A stretch of DNA of 64,000 bases. Origin: Pseudomonas sp. 8AS. Lineage in GTDB: Bacteria > Pseudomonadota > Gammaproteobacteria > Pseudomonadales > Pseudomonadaceae. Below the pieces are notes generated by a model. The model was not told the DNA's origin. It made no database searches and saw only the letters and a program-made list of their open reading frames with translations. This document shows, piece by piece, positions 16,832 to 24,657 of the stretch. The stretch covers positions 868,001 to 932,000 of the forward strand of contig NZ_LR733406.1 in assembly GCF_902506505.1 (NCBI RefSeq). The letters are read 5' to 3'. The stretch's first letter is position 1, and each line of letters begins with the position of its first letter. The position numbers and the translations under genes were made by a program.

Positions 16832-17736
16832 CCCGCGCTCCGCTCGTCTCCATCGTGATGGCGACCTACCACTGGACGGAAGCGCTTCGTTGTTCCATTC
16901 CCAGTGTGCTCCATCAGACCTGGGTTGACTGGGAACTGCTGGTGGTCGGTGATGGCTGCACCGACGACAGCGAGGAGGTTGTTCATTCATTTGGTGATGC
17001 GCGGATTCGCTGGCTGAACCGGGAAAGCAACAGCGGCAGCCAGGGCGCGCCGAACAACCTTGGCATCGCCAGCGCCCGGGGTGAGCTGATCGCCTACCTT
17101 GGCCATGACGATATCTGGGCCGCGGATCATCTGCAGCGCCTGGTCGAGGCCTATGATGGATCGGATCGCTACTTCGCCAGCGCCACCCTCGTGTGGTTCG
17201 ACGAGGCCGTGTCCGTTCACCAGCTCTCTGGGCTGGCCAGCCAGGCCGCGCCCCTGTCGTACCATCTGCTCAACAGCGCCGTGACCCCATCCGGCATACT
17301 GCATAGCCGCAGGCTCTGGGAGGCGGTTGGCCCCTGGAAGGACTGGCGCGATATCTACCTGCCGCCCGATGCGGAGTTCTTCCAGCGCGTGGCGCGCCTG
17401 GCCGGCGAAGCCCGGCGCAATGGTCGCGCCACCGTGGCCAAGGTGGCCTCCGGGCTTCGGCGCGACAGTTACAAGCGACGCGATGTGCAACCGCAGCAAC
17501 GGATTGCGGCAGAGCTTGCGCAGAACCCGTATTACCTGCGCGATGCTGCCTTCGATTTCATGCTCCGGCAGCATCCCGCAACGGCATCCGCGCTGTTCCG
17601 CGCCGGCCTGCTTCTGTTCCGGCGGATGCTCGCGAATGCAGGGCTGCGCTCGGTCCGTTCAGCGATTCGGCGTTGGCGAATCGGGCCGGGTGGGCATGTC
17701 CGCCGGCTGAGGCGGTATCGCGGCCTGGAAGGCTAG
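16828..17736 (+). CDS. GT2 family glycosyltransferase
   Basis: Starting at ATG 16828, overlapping the cupin gene by four bases, the 302-residue protein has the GT-A fold: 'PLVSIVMATYHWTEALRCSIPSVLHQ' then 'WELLVVGDGCTDDSEEVV'. The metal/nucleotide-sugar acid motif follows in 'GELIAYLGHDDIWAADHL' (DxD-like, HDD near 93-95). It should transfer a sugar from a nucleotide donor to a glycan acceptor at the inner face of the membrane. The C-terminus is basic and amphipathic ('RRMLANAGLRSVRSAIRRWR'), as in membrane-associated GT2s. Donor and acceptor are unknown. Confidence 0.88.
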   Translation: MTRAPLVSIVMATYHWTEALRCSIPSVLHQTWVDWELLVVGDGCTDDSEEVVHSFGDARIRWLNRESNSGSQGAPNNLGIASARGELIAYLGHDDIWAADHLQRLVEAYDGSDRYFASATLVWFDEAVSVHQLSGLASQAAPLSYHLLNSAVTPSGILHSRRLWEAVGPWKDWRDIYLPPDAEFFQRVARLAGEARRNGRATVAKVASGLRRDSYKRRDVQPQQRIAAELAQNPYYLRDAAFDFMLRQHPATASALFRAGLLLFRRMLANAGLRSVRSAIRRWRIGPGGHVRRLRRYRGLEG

Positions 17737-17769
17737 GCCGATGATGTCGGTGCGCCCGGGGGCAGGCCT

Positions 17770-19035
17770 CTGATCACCCTCAAGGATTCGGTCTGGATCG
17801 GTGCCGAGCGGGCCTGCTCACTGCTCTTAGCCCTACTGTTGAATGCCTGGTTGTTCCGCCAGCTCGGTGCACACGGCTTCGGTCTGCTTGCCCTTGGGTT
17901 GGGCGTCGCGGCATTCACTGTGCTGGCCAACTTCGGACTGCCGAGTGCGCTCAACCGGATCATTGCGCTGGGCGTTTCAACCGAGCGCGCCCGCAAGGTC
18001 CTTTCTACCGCATTGCTCAGCACCGCGCTGCTGGGGGGGCTGCTGGTGCCTCTGATGTTCGCGGCGGCGGACTGGCTTGGCCGGGTGGCGTTTTCCGCGA
18101 TGGCCGCGCCAGCGGAGGTCGCTGGCGTTCTCAGATTGTCCTCGTTGCTGCTTCTGCTGGAAGCGCTGGACAGCCTGGTCATGGCGGCGCTGCGGGGCGC
18201 CGGGCGGGAAAGGACGATTGCCTTATCCGATCTCCTGCTCCGTAGTGCCCATGCGCTTGCCGTGGGCTCTGCAGTGCTGTTCGACAGGAGTGCCGAGGCG
18301 CTGCTCGGCGTCATGCTGCTGACGGCTGGAGCGCGTGCAGCGTTGCGCCTGGTCCTGGCGAGACAGGCTCTGGGAATCGTTGGTTGCAGATGGCCGACGA
18401 TATGTTTCCGCGAGCTGGCGGCGTTGTTCGAGTTCGGTCGCTGGCAATGGCTCAAGCAAAGCGGCGCGGCGTTGTACGGCGTGGCTGACCGGCTGTTGTT
18501 CGGCGGTCTGTTCGGCAGTGTCCAGTTGGCGCACTACAGCCTGTGTGTCCAGTTGGCGCAGATCGTCTTCATCGTTCCTGCTGCACTGCTTCAGCCGAGC
18601 CTTGGGCGTATTGCGCGGGCGACCGAGGCCGGCACGCGATTGCCGCGGCTGGGCAAGCAGATGATGCTGATGCAGTTGGCTGTGCTCGGCATTGCGCTGC
18701 TGGTGCTGGCGGCTGGTCCTTGGGTGCTGTTGCTGCTGATGGGCGCGTCCGATATCGATGGCAGGATGCTGGCGCTGGCCGTTCTGGCGAGCACGCTGAT
18801 GGCGTTGCAGGTCGCGCCCAATTTCATCCTGTTGGGTGCCGGCGAGAACCGGCGCGTCGGACTGATCGCCTTCTTCGGCAGCGGGGCCTCCCTGCTGCTG
18901 TGCTGGGCAGTACATCCCCTGGGCCCCCTGGCGTTCATGGCGGCGCGATGCCTGCAAGGGGTTGTCGCGCTCGGCAATTACCCGACCCTGCGCGTGACCC
19001 TGGCTACGCTCACCGGCGCAGCCGCGTCCCGCTAG
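17770..19035 (+). CDS. Polysaccharide flippase (Wzx/MATE-like), start codon abnormal
   Basis: This is a membrane protein with about 12 hydrophobic segments and the Wzx-type N-terminus 'LKDSVWIGAERACSLLLALL' leading into 'NAWLFRQLGAHGFGLLALGLGV'. That N-terminus can only be read from about 17770, where the codon is CTG; the first in-frame TTG (17839) would cut off the first membrane helix. Two ATGs at 17741 and 17744 lie in another frame and would fuse cleanly to this gene if the five-G run near 17758-17762 had one more G. The gene may thus start at CTG, be frameshifted, or contain a sequencing error. It would flip a lipid-linked glycan across the inner membrane. Confidence 0.75.
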   Translation: MITLKDSVWIGAERACSLLLALLLNAWLFRQLGAHGFGLLALGLGVAAFTVLANFGLPSALNRIIALGVSTERARKVLSTALLSTALLGGLLVPLMFAAADWLGRVAFSAMAAPAEVAGVLRLSSLLLLLEALDSLVMAALRGAGRERTIALSDLLLRSAHALAVGSAVLFDRSAEALLGVMLLTAGARAALRLVLARQALGIVGCRWPTICFRELAALFEFGRWQWLKQSGAALYGVADRLLFGGLFGSVQLAHYSLCVQLAQIVFIVPAALLQPSLGRIARATEAGTRLPRLGKQMMLMQLAVLGIALLVLAAGPWVLLLLMGASDIDGRMLALAVLASTLMALQVAPNFILLGAGENRRVGLIAFFGSGASLLLCWAVHPLGPLAFMAARCLQGVVALGNYPTLRVTLATLTGAAASR

Positions 19036-19064
19036 TGGCCTGCACGGATTAGCCAAACAGGCCG

Positions 19065-20282
19065 CTAGGGCCGGTCCTGGTGCAGCTTGTCGCGCCGCGC
19101 CAGGCTCGGGAACAGCTTGATCCAGGTGCCGCAGATCAGCAGGGTGCCGGCGCCGCCGATGACCACCGCCGGCACGGTGCCGAACCAGGCCGCGGTGACC
19201 CCGGACTCGAACTCGCCGAGCTGGTTGGAGGCGCCGATGAACAGCCCGTTCACCGCGCTGACCCGGCCGCGCATGGCGTCCGGGGTTTCCAGCTGCACCA
19301 GGGTGCCGCGGATGACCATGCTGATCATGTCCGCCGCGCCCAGCAGCACCAGCACCGCCAGGCTGAACCAGAACGAGGTGGACAGACCGAAGGCGATGGT
19401 CGCCACGCCGAAGATCGCCACCGAGCCGAACATGATCGGCCCGGTGCGCCGTTCGATCGGGTAGTGCGCCAGCCACAGCGACATCAGCAGCGCACCGACC
19501 GCCGGCGCCGAGCGTAGCAGGCCGAGGCCCCAGGGCCCGGTGAGCAGGATGTCCTTGGCGAACACCGGCAGCAGCGCGGTGGCGCCGCCGAGCAGCACGG
19601 CGAACAGGTCGAGGGAAATGGAGCCGAGCACGTCCGGCTTGCTGCGGATGAAGCGAATGCCGGCCAGCAGCGACTCCAGCGAGGCGCGTTCCTTGCGCAG
19701 CACCTGGCCGCTGGCACTCAAGCCCAGCATCAGGGCGCAGGCCATGACGTAGAGCAGCACGCCGGGGCCGTACACCCAGTTGGCGCCGAAGGCATACAGC
19801 AGACCGCCGAGGGCCGGTGCGACGATGGTCGCCGCCTGCATGGCCGAGGCCGAGGCGGCCACGGCCCGCGGGAACAGCTCGGCCGGCACCACGTTGGGCA
19901 GCAGCGCCTGGGTCGCCGGCATCTCGAAGGTGCGCGCCAGGCCGAGGAGGAAGGCCAGGACGAAGATCAGCTCGCGGCTGACGCTGTCGGTGCTGCTGCC
20001 GAGCAGCAGCGCCAGCGCCACCAGAGCCTGCAGGCCCTGGCAGGCGGCGGCGATCTTGCGCCGTTCGAAGCGGTCGGCGACATGCCCGGCATGCAGCATG
20101 AACAGCAGGCGCGGGAGGAATTCGGCGAGACCGACCAGGCCCAGGTCGAGCACGCTGCCGGTGAGCTGGTAGAGGTGCCAGCCGATGGCCACGGTAAGCA
20201 TCTGGAAGCCGCTGGCGGTGAAGACGCGGGCCAGCCAGAAGGCCATGAACGGCTTGTGCTGGCGCAGGGTAAGGTCGGACAT
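19065..20282 (-). CDS. MFS transporter (EntS-like)
   Basis: The 405-residue protein has 12 predicted membrane helices. The loop 2-3 signature of the drug/siderophore exporter group is seen in 'HAGHVADRFERRKIAAACQGLQALVALALLL', and 'GLARTFEMPATQALLPNVVP' matches EntS-like exporters. It probably exports a small molecule in exchange for protons. No siderophore biosynthesis gene is near. It is convergent with the flippase gene, 29 bp apart. Confidence 0.85.
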   Translation of the reverse strand: MSDLTLRQHKPFMAFWLARVFTASGFQMLTVAIGWHLYQLTGSVLDLGLVGLAEFLPRLLFMLHAGHVADRFERRKIAAACQGLQALVALALLLGSSTDSVSRELIFVLAFLLGLARTFEMPATQALLPNVVPAELFPRAVAASASAMQAATIVAPALGGLLYAFGANWVYGPGVLLYVMACALMLGLSASGQVLRKERASLESLLAGIRFIRSKPDVLGSISLDLFAVLLGGATALLPVFAKDILLTGPWGLGLLRSAPAVGALLMSLWLAHYPIERRTGPIMFGSVAIFGVATIAFGLSTSFWFSLAVLVLLGAADMISMVIRGTLVQLETPDAMRGRVSAVNGLFIGASNQLGEFESGVTAAWFGTVPAVVIGGAGTLLICGTWIKLFPSLARRDKLHQDRP

Positions 20283-20351
20283 GGCGGCGAGATGCTTAGG
20301 CGGCTAACGAGGTTCGCCAGCCTAGCATGGCTGGCCGCCGCCACCGTTGCC

Positions 20352-20376
20352 ATTGGTGAACGCAGTGTTCGCCAAT
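20352..20376. repeat. Inverted repeat upstream of the MFS gene
   Basis: Arms ATTGGTGAAC and GTTCGCCAAT (one mismatch) with a 5-base spacer lie 70 bases upstream of the MFS start and downstream of the MerR gene. It could be an operator, a terminator for the MerR gene or a mobile short repeat; nothing further distinguishes these. Confidence 0.4.
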
Positions 20377-20468
20377 CGGACACGGGGTCTATGCAGCGGA
20401 TGACTCAACCTGGCTTGCGGATGTAGGCGTGGGCGGCCGGTGCACCCTGGATTTGTCGTGGCGGCCAG

Positions 20469-20879
20469 TCAGGCGCAGCAGTCGCGGCTGTCCAGGGCTT
20501 CCAGCAGGCGGCAGTGTTCGGCGTGGCCGCTCTGGCAGCCGGCGATCTTGTTCAGCTCGGCCTGCATGTTCTGCAGGTCGCGGATGCGCGCCGCGATGGT
20601 CTCCAGGTGTTCGCGCACCATCTGGTCGGCACTGGCACAGGGGCTGTCGGGGTGGGCGGCGAGATCCAGCAGGCTGCGGATTTCCTCCAGGCTGAAGCCC
20701 AGTTCGCGGCCGCGGCGGATGAAGCGCAGGCGGCGCACGTCCATCGCCTGGTAGTGGCGGTAGCCGGCGCTGCTGCGCTGCGGTTCGGGCAGCAGGCCGG
20801 AGCGCTCGTAGAAGCGGATGGTCTCCAGATTGACGCCGCTGGCGCGGCTGAGGGCGCCGATGGTAAGAGGCTTGTCCAT
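20469..20879 (-). CDS. MerR family heavy-metal regulator (CadR/PbrR/ZntR-like)
   Basis: I place the start at ATG 20879 ('MDKPLTIGALSRASGVNLETIRFYERSGLLP'), with GGAG upstream, giving 136 residues. The winged helix-turn-helix occupies about 3-70 ('GYRHYQAMDVRRLRFIRRGRELGFSLEEI'). A dimerisation helix follows and then a cysteine-containing metal-binding end: Cys in 'SPCASADQM', 'AGCQSGHAEHCRLL' and 'RDCCA'. This spacing fits Zn/Cd/Pb sensors. It is divergent from a cation transporter whose promoter carries a MerR-type operator. Confidence 0.92.
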   Translation of the reverse strand: MDKPLTIGALSRASGVNLETIRFYERSGLLPEPQRSSAGYRHYQAMDVRRLRFIRRGRELGFSLEEIRSLLDLAAHPDSPCASADQMVREHLETIAARIRDLQNMQAELNKIAGCQSGHAEHCRLLEALDSRDCCA

Positions 20880-20881
20880 GC

Positions 20882-20912
20882 TTGACTCCGTAGCGACTAC
20901 AGGGTTTAGCCT
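20882..20912 (+). promoter_or_regulatory. MerR-type promoter and operator of the cation transporter
   Basis: A -35 TTGACT (20882-20887) and -10 TAGCCT (20907-20912) are separated by 19 bp, the stretched spacing typical of MerR-activated promoters. Between them lies the dyad ACTCCGTAG-CGA-CTACAGGGT (20885-20905), with seven of nine positions symmetric, very like CadR/PbrR/ZntR operators. It points at the CDF gene starting at 20942. All bases are seen directly; regulation by the adjacent MerR protein follows from family knowledge. Confidence 0.85.
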
Positions 20913-20941
20913 AGTCTGCATCCGAACCAGGGGGAAGCCAA

Positions 20942-21571
20942 ATGGGCGCTCATTGCTGCAATCATGATCGGGACATCAGTCGTTCGCGGCGCTACCGGCG
21001 GATTCTGTGGATCGCCCTGGCGGTCAACTTCGCCATGTTCGCCGTGGAGATCGGCGCCGGGCTGCGCGCCGGCTCGGTGTCGCTGCTGGCCGACTCGCTG
21101 GATTTTCTCGGCGATGCCGGCAACTACGCCATCAGCCTGTGGGTGCTCGGCCTGGGCGTGCTGCTGCGTGCCCGGGCCGCGCAGTTCAAGGCGCTGTGCA
21201 TGCTGCTGTTCGGCGTCGGCGTGCTCGCCACGACCATCTGGCAGCAACTGCAGGGCGGCGTGCCGAGCGCGCCGACCATGGGCCTGGTCGGGTTGCTGGC
21301 GCTGTCGGCCAACGTCGGCGTGGCGGCGCTGCTGTATGCCTACCGCGAGGGCGACAGCAACATGCGCAGCGTCTGGCTGTGCACACGCAACGATGCCCTG
21401 GGCAACCTGGCCGTGCTGGCGGCGGCGCTGGGCGTGTTCGGCACCGGCAGCGCCTGGCCGGACCTGCTGGTGGCGGCGATCATGGCAGCGCTGGCGATCA
21501 GCGCGGCGATCCAGGTGTTGCGCCATGCCCGCGAGGAGATCAGCGAGGAGCGGGATTCCAGCCATGCGTAG
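20942..21571 (+). CDS. CDF-type cation transporter, short form
   Basis: The 209-residue membrane protein has about six hydrophobic segments. It matches cation diffusion facilitators at 'SLLADSLDFLGDAGNYAISL' (membrane helix 2 metal site) and 'TRNDALGNLAVLAAALGV' (helix 5, D-x-x-G-N). Classical members are near 300 residues and carry a cytoplasmic C-terminal domain; this one stops after the membrane part. The N-terminus 'GAHCCNHD' could bind metal. Controlled by a MerR promoter, it is likely a Zn/Cd/Pb-type exporter. It overlaps the DUF3703 gene by 8 bases. Confidence 0.85.
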   Translation: MGAHCCNHDRDISRSRRYRRILWIALAVNFAMFAVEIGAGLRAGSVSLLADSLDFLGDAGNYAISLWVLGLGVLLRARAAQFKALCMLLFGVGVLATTIWQQLQGGVPSAPTMGLVGLLALSANVGVAALLYAYREGDSNMRSVWLCTRNDALGNLAVLAAALGVFGTGSAWPDLLVAAIMAALAISAAIQVLRHAREEISEERDSSHA

Positions 21572-21899
21572 CGCCGCCCTGGCCGCCCTGGCGGCAGCCT
21601 TCGCCGAGGCGCGGCGGGCCCTGCGGGCAGGTGAGGCGCAGGCCGCGCTGCTCAGCCTGGAGCGGGCGCATATCCTCGGGCAGCGTCTGCCCCTGGCCCA
21701 TGCCGAAGCGCACTGGCTGATGCTGCGCGCCGGCTGGCAAACGCGCGACTGGCGCGAGGTGCTCGGCCAGCTGCCGCGCATCGTCGCCGCGCTGCTGTTC
21801 TCGCGGATCTGGGTGCCAGTCGGCAACAGCGGCCGGGCGCGGGTCGGCGCGTTCCAGCCGATGCCGCTCAGCGAGGAGCTGAAGAAATTGCTGGAGTAG
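21564..21899 (+). CDS. DUF3703 family protein
   Basis: The 111-residue soluble protein begins at ATG 21564, with GAGGAG upstream inside the transporter gene. The pattern 'LERAHILGQRLPLAHAEAHWLMLRAGWQTRDWREVLGQLPRI' and the ending 'VPVGNSGRARVGAFQPMPL' fits DUF3703. The family often sits beside metal transporters or other metal-handling genes, but has no known activity. His residues in the central helix could bind metal; this is only a possibility. Confidence 0.85.
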   Translation: MRSAALAALAAAFAEARRALRAGEAQAALLSLERAHILGQRLPLAHAEAHWLMLRAGWQTRDWREVLGQLPRIVAALLFSRIWVPVGNSGRARVGAFQPMPLSEELKKLLE

Positions 21900-22076
21900 C
21901 GGGCGGGGTGCGGCGTGCGTACCGTCGGCTCCGCGCAGGCCCTGGTGCGCCCGGCGCACCCGGCAGCTGTCAGGTGCCCCACTTGATTGCACGGGGCAGG
22001 TGCTACCCCCGCGGTTTCTGCGGCATGTCCGGCCGGGATCGTCCTTGCCGATCAGGCTGTTTTCGCCGGGCGCGCA
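21900..22076. repeat. Degenerate dispersed repeat between convergent genes
   Basis: Around 21903-21965 the sequence resembles the GGTGCGCACGGCGCACC family in a decayed, paired form (GGGTGCGGCGTGCG and GGTGCGCCCGGCGCACC). The rest of the gap to the alcohol dehydrogenase gene shows no gene. It may serve as a terminator region for the convergent genes. Confidence 0.45.
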
Positions 22077-23237
22077 CTACAACTGCCCCTTGAGTGCGGC
22101 GCTGAACAGCGTCGCGCAGTCCGCCTCGCTGAGCGGTTGCGGGTTGCCGGCGGCGGAGGGGTCGACCACCGCCATCTGCGCAATCAGCGCGGTCTGGTTG
22201 TCGTCCACGCCCAGCTCGGCCAGGCTGTGCGGTACGCCGGTGTCGCGGCGCAGGTGCATGACCAGTTCGAGGAAACTGTCGAAGCCGGGGTTGAACAGGC
22301 CCAGGTAGGCGGCCAGGCGGGTAATGCGTTCCTCGATCACGCGGCGGTTGAACTTCAGCACATAGGGCATCAGTACCGCATTGGTCATGCCGTGGTGGGT
22401 GTCGTACAGCGCGCCGATCGGGTGGGCCAGGGCGTGCATGCCGCCCAGGCCCTTCTGGAAGGCGGTGGCGCCCATGGCGGCGGCGGCGAGCATGTCGGCG
22501 CGGGCGTCGAGGTCGTCCGGCGTCTTCACCGCGCGCACCAGGGCGCCGGCCACCAGGCGCATGCCTTCCACCGCGATGCCGTCGGCCAGCGGGTGGAAGC
22601 CCGGTGCGCAGTAGGCCTCCAGGCAGTGGGCGAAGGCATCCATGCCGGTGCCGGCGGTGATGAAGGCCGGCATGCCGACGGAGAGCGCCGGGTCGCTGAT
22701 GACGATCCTCGGCATCATCTGCGGGTGGAAGATGATGCGCTTGGTGTGCGTGCGCTCGTCGGTGAGGATGCCGGCGCGGCCGACCTCCGAGCCGGTGCCG
22801 GCGGTGGTCGGCACGGCGATGATCGGCGCGATGCCCTTGGGGTCGGCGCGGGTCCACCAGTCGCCGATATCCTCGAAGTCCCATACGGGTCTGGTTTGCC
22901 CGCTCATGAAGGCGATCAGCTTGCCCATGTCCAGGCCGCTGCCGCCGCCGAAGGCGACCACCCCGTCGTGCTGGCCGGCGTGGTAGGCGGCCAGGCCGGC
23001 GGCCAGGTTGCTTTCCACCGGGTTCGGCTTCAGCTCGCTGAAGCAGGCGGCGCCCAGGCCGGCGGCCTGCAGCGCGGCGAGCGCGGCGGTGGTGATCGGC
23101 GCGCTGGCCAGGCCGCGGTCGGTGACCAGCAGCGGGCGCAGCATGCCCAGGCTGCGGCACAGCTCGGGCAGCTCCTGGATGCGGCCGACGCCGAAGCGTA
23201 CCGAGGTGGGGTAGTTCCAGTTGGCGGTCTTGCTCAT
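22077..23237 (-). CDS. Iron-containing alcohol dehydrogenase
   Basis: The 386-residue protein is a group III NAD(P)-dependent alcohol dehydrogenase. Cofactor binding is at 'VVAFGGGSGLDMGKLIAFM' (about 90-108) and 'PTTAGTGSEVG'. The metal site is given by Asp in 'AGTGMDAFAHCLEAY' and His residues in 'GGMHALAHPIGALYDTHHGMTNAVL'. It should oxidise a primary alcohol to aldehyde, or the reverse. The ALDH gene ends 16 bases upstream and the glutamine-synthetase-like gene precedes that, implying one operon for an amine or amino-alcohol pathway. Confidence 0.92.
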   Translation of the reverse strand: MSKTANWNYPTSVRFGVGRIQELPELCRSLGMLRPLLVTDRGLASAPITTAALAALQAAGLGAACFSELKPNPVESNLAAGLAAYHAGQHDGVVAFGGGSGLDMGKLIAFMSGQTRPVWDFEDIGDWWTRADPKGIAPIIAVPTTAGTGSEVGRAGILTDERTHTKRIIFHPQMMPRIVISDPALSVGMPAFITAGTGMDAFAHCLEAYCAPGFHPLADGIAVEGMRLVAGALVRAVKTPDDLDARADMLAAAAMGATAFQKGLGGMHALAHPIGALYDTHHGMTNAVLMPYVLKFNRRVIEERITRLAAYLGLFNPGFDSFLELVMHLRRDTGVPHSLAELGVDDNQTALIAQMAVVDPSAAGNPQPLSEADCATLFSAALKGQL

Positions 23238-23253
23238 GGCGGGCTCCCTGAGG

Positions 23254-24642
23254 TCAGAGTTGATGACGCAGGTGGAAGGACTTGGGCCGGGTCAGGTGTT
23301 CGTAGCCGAGGCTGGACAGCGTGACACCGCGGCCGCTGTGCTTGACCCCGGTCCAGGCCAGGGCCGGGTCGAGGTAGTCGCAGCGGTTCATGAACACGGT
23401 GCCGGTGTCGAGCTGCCGGCCGATCTGTTCGGCGGCGTCCAGGTCGCTGCTCCAGATCGCCGCGCTGAGGCCATAGGGGCTGTCGTTCATCAGGGCGATG
23501 GCCTCGGCGTCGCCGGTCACCGGCATGATGCCGACCACCGGACCGAAGCTTTCCTGGCGCATCACCGCCATGTCGTGATTGACCTGCACCAGCACCTGCG
23601 GCGCCAGATAAGCGCTGCCGGGCGCGTCGGCGGCGAAACTCCTGGCATCGATCAGCGCCTTGGCGCCCTTGGCCTTGGCCTCGGCGATCTGCCCGCGAAC
23701 GAACTCGGCCGCCGCGCTACGCACCAGCGGGCCGAGGGTGGTGGCCTCCTGCAGCGGGTTGCCCAATACGTATTGCTTGGTCAGCTCGACGAAACCCTCG
23801 ACGAAGGCCGGGTACAGCGCCTTGTCCACATAGATGCGCTCGATGCCGCAGCAGCTCTGCCCGGAGTTGAAGAAGCTGCCGTCGACCAGGTTCTCCACCG
23901 CGTGGGCCAGGTTGGCGTCGCTGCGCACATAGGCCGGGTCCTTGCCGCCCAGTTCCAGGCCGACGCCGATGAAGTGCCCGGCAGCGGCGCTTTCCATCAG
24001 CCGGCCGCCTTCCACCGAGCCGGTGAAGTTGACCTGCTGCACATGCCCGGAGGCGATCAGGGTGGCGGTTTGGCCGTGGTCCAGCACCAGGTTGCGGAAC
24101 AGCCCGTGGGGCAGGCCGGCGCGCTCGAAGGCCAGGGCGAAGCGCTCGCCGACCAGCAGGGTCTGGCTGGCATGCTTGAGCAGCACGGCGTTGCCGGCCA
24201 TCAGCGCCGGGATGATGGCGTTCACCGCGGTCAGGTAGGGGTAGTTCCACGGCGCGATGACCAGCACCGTACCCAGCGGCTCGCGGCGGACATAGCGGCG
24301 AAAGCCGTCCTTCGGCGGCGGTACCACGTCGGCCAAGGCGCGGGCGGCAATGCCGACCATGTAGCGCGCGCGCTCCTCGAAGCCGCGCAGCTCGCCGGCG
24401 CCGTAGCGCACCGGGCGGCCCATCTGCCAGGCCAGTTCGGGGACTATCTGGTCGGCCATCGCCAGCATGGCTTCCACCGCCTTCAGGCAGTAGCCGGCGC
24501 GCTGCTCGATGCTCAGCTCGCGCCAGGCGCGCTGGGCTTGCCGGGCCTCGGCCAGGGCCTGCTCCAGCTGGCTGGAACTGGCATGGGGGCGTTCGGCATA
24601 CAGGCTGCCGTCGACCGGGGAAATCAGGCGAATCGTGCTCAT
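23254..24642 (-). CDS. NAD(P)-dependent aldehyde dehydrogenase
   Basis: The 462-residue enzyme has the full ALDH set: 'VIAPWNYPYLTAVNAIIPALMAGNAV' (about 130-155), the NAD loop 'NFTGSVEGGRLM', general-base Glu in 'GLELGGKDPAYV', catalytic Cys in 'FFNSGQSCCGIERIYV', and 'QESFGPVVGIMPV' near the C-terminus. It should oxidise the aldehyde made by the neighbouring alcohol dehydrogenase to a carboxylate. It lies 15 bases after the ligase gene and 16 bases before the dehydrogenase gene, so these are clearly co-transcribed. Confidence 0.93.
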   Translation of the reverse strand: MSTIRLISPVDGSLYAERPHASSSQLEQALAEARQAQRAWRELSIEQRAGYCLKAVEAMLAMADQIVPELAWQMGRPVRYGAGELRGFEERARYMVGIAARALADVVPPPKDGFRRYVRREPLGTVLVIAPWNYPYLTAVNAIIPALMAGNAVLLKHASQTLLVGERFALAFERAGLPHGLFRNLVLDHGQTATLIASGHVQQVNFTGSVEGGRLMESAAAGHFIGVGLELGGKDPAYVRSDANLAHAVENLVDGSFFNSGQSCCGIERIYVDKALYPAFVEGFVELTKQYVLGNPLQEATTLGPLVRSAAAEFVRGQIAEAKAKGAKALIDARSFAADAPGSAYLAPQVLVQVNHDMAVMRQESFGPVVGIMPVTGDAEAIALMNDSPYGLSAAIWSSDLDAAEQIGRQLDTGTVFMNRCDYLDPALAWTGVKHSGRGVTLSSLGYEHLTRPKSFHLRHQL

Positions 24643-24657
24643 CGGTCTCTCCCCCGG

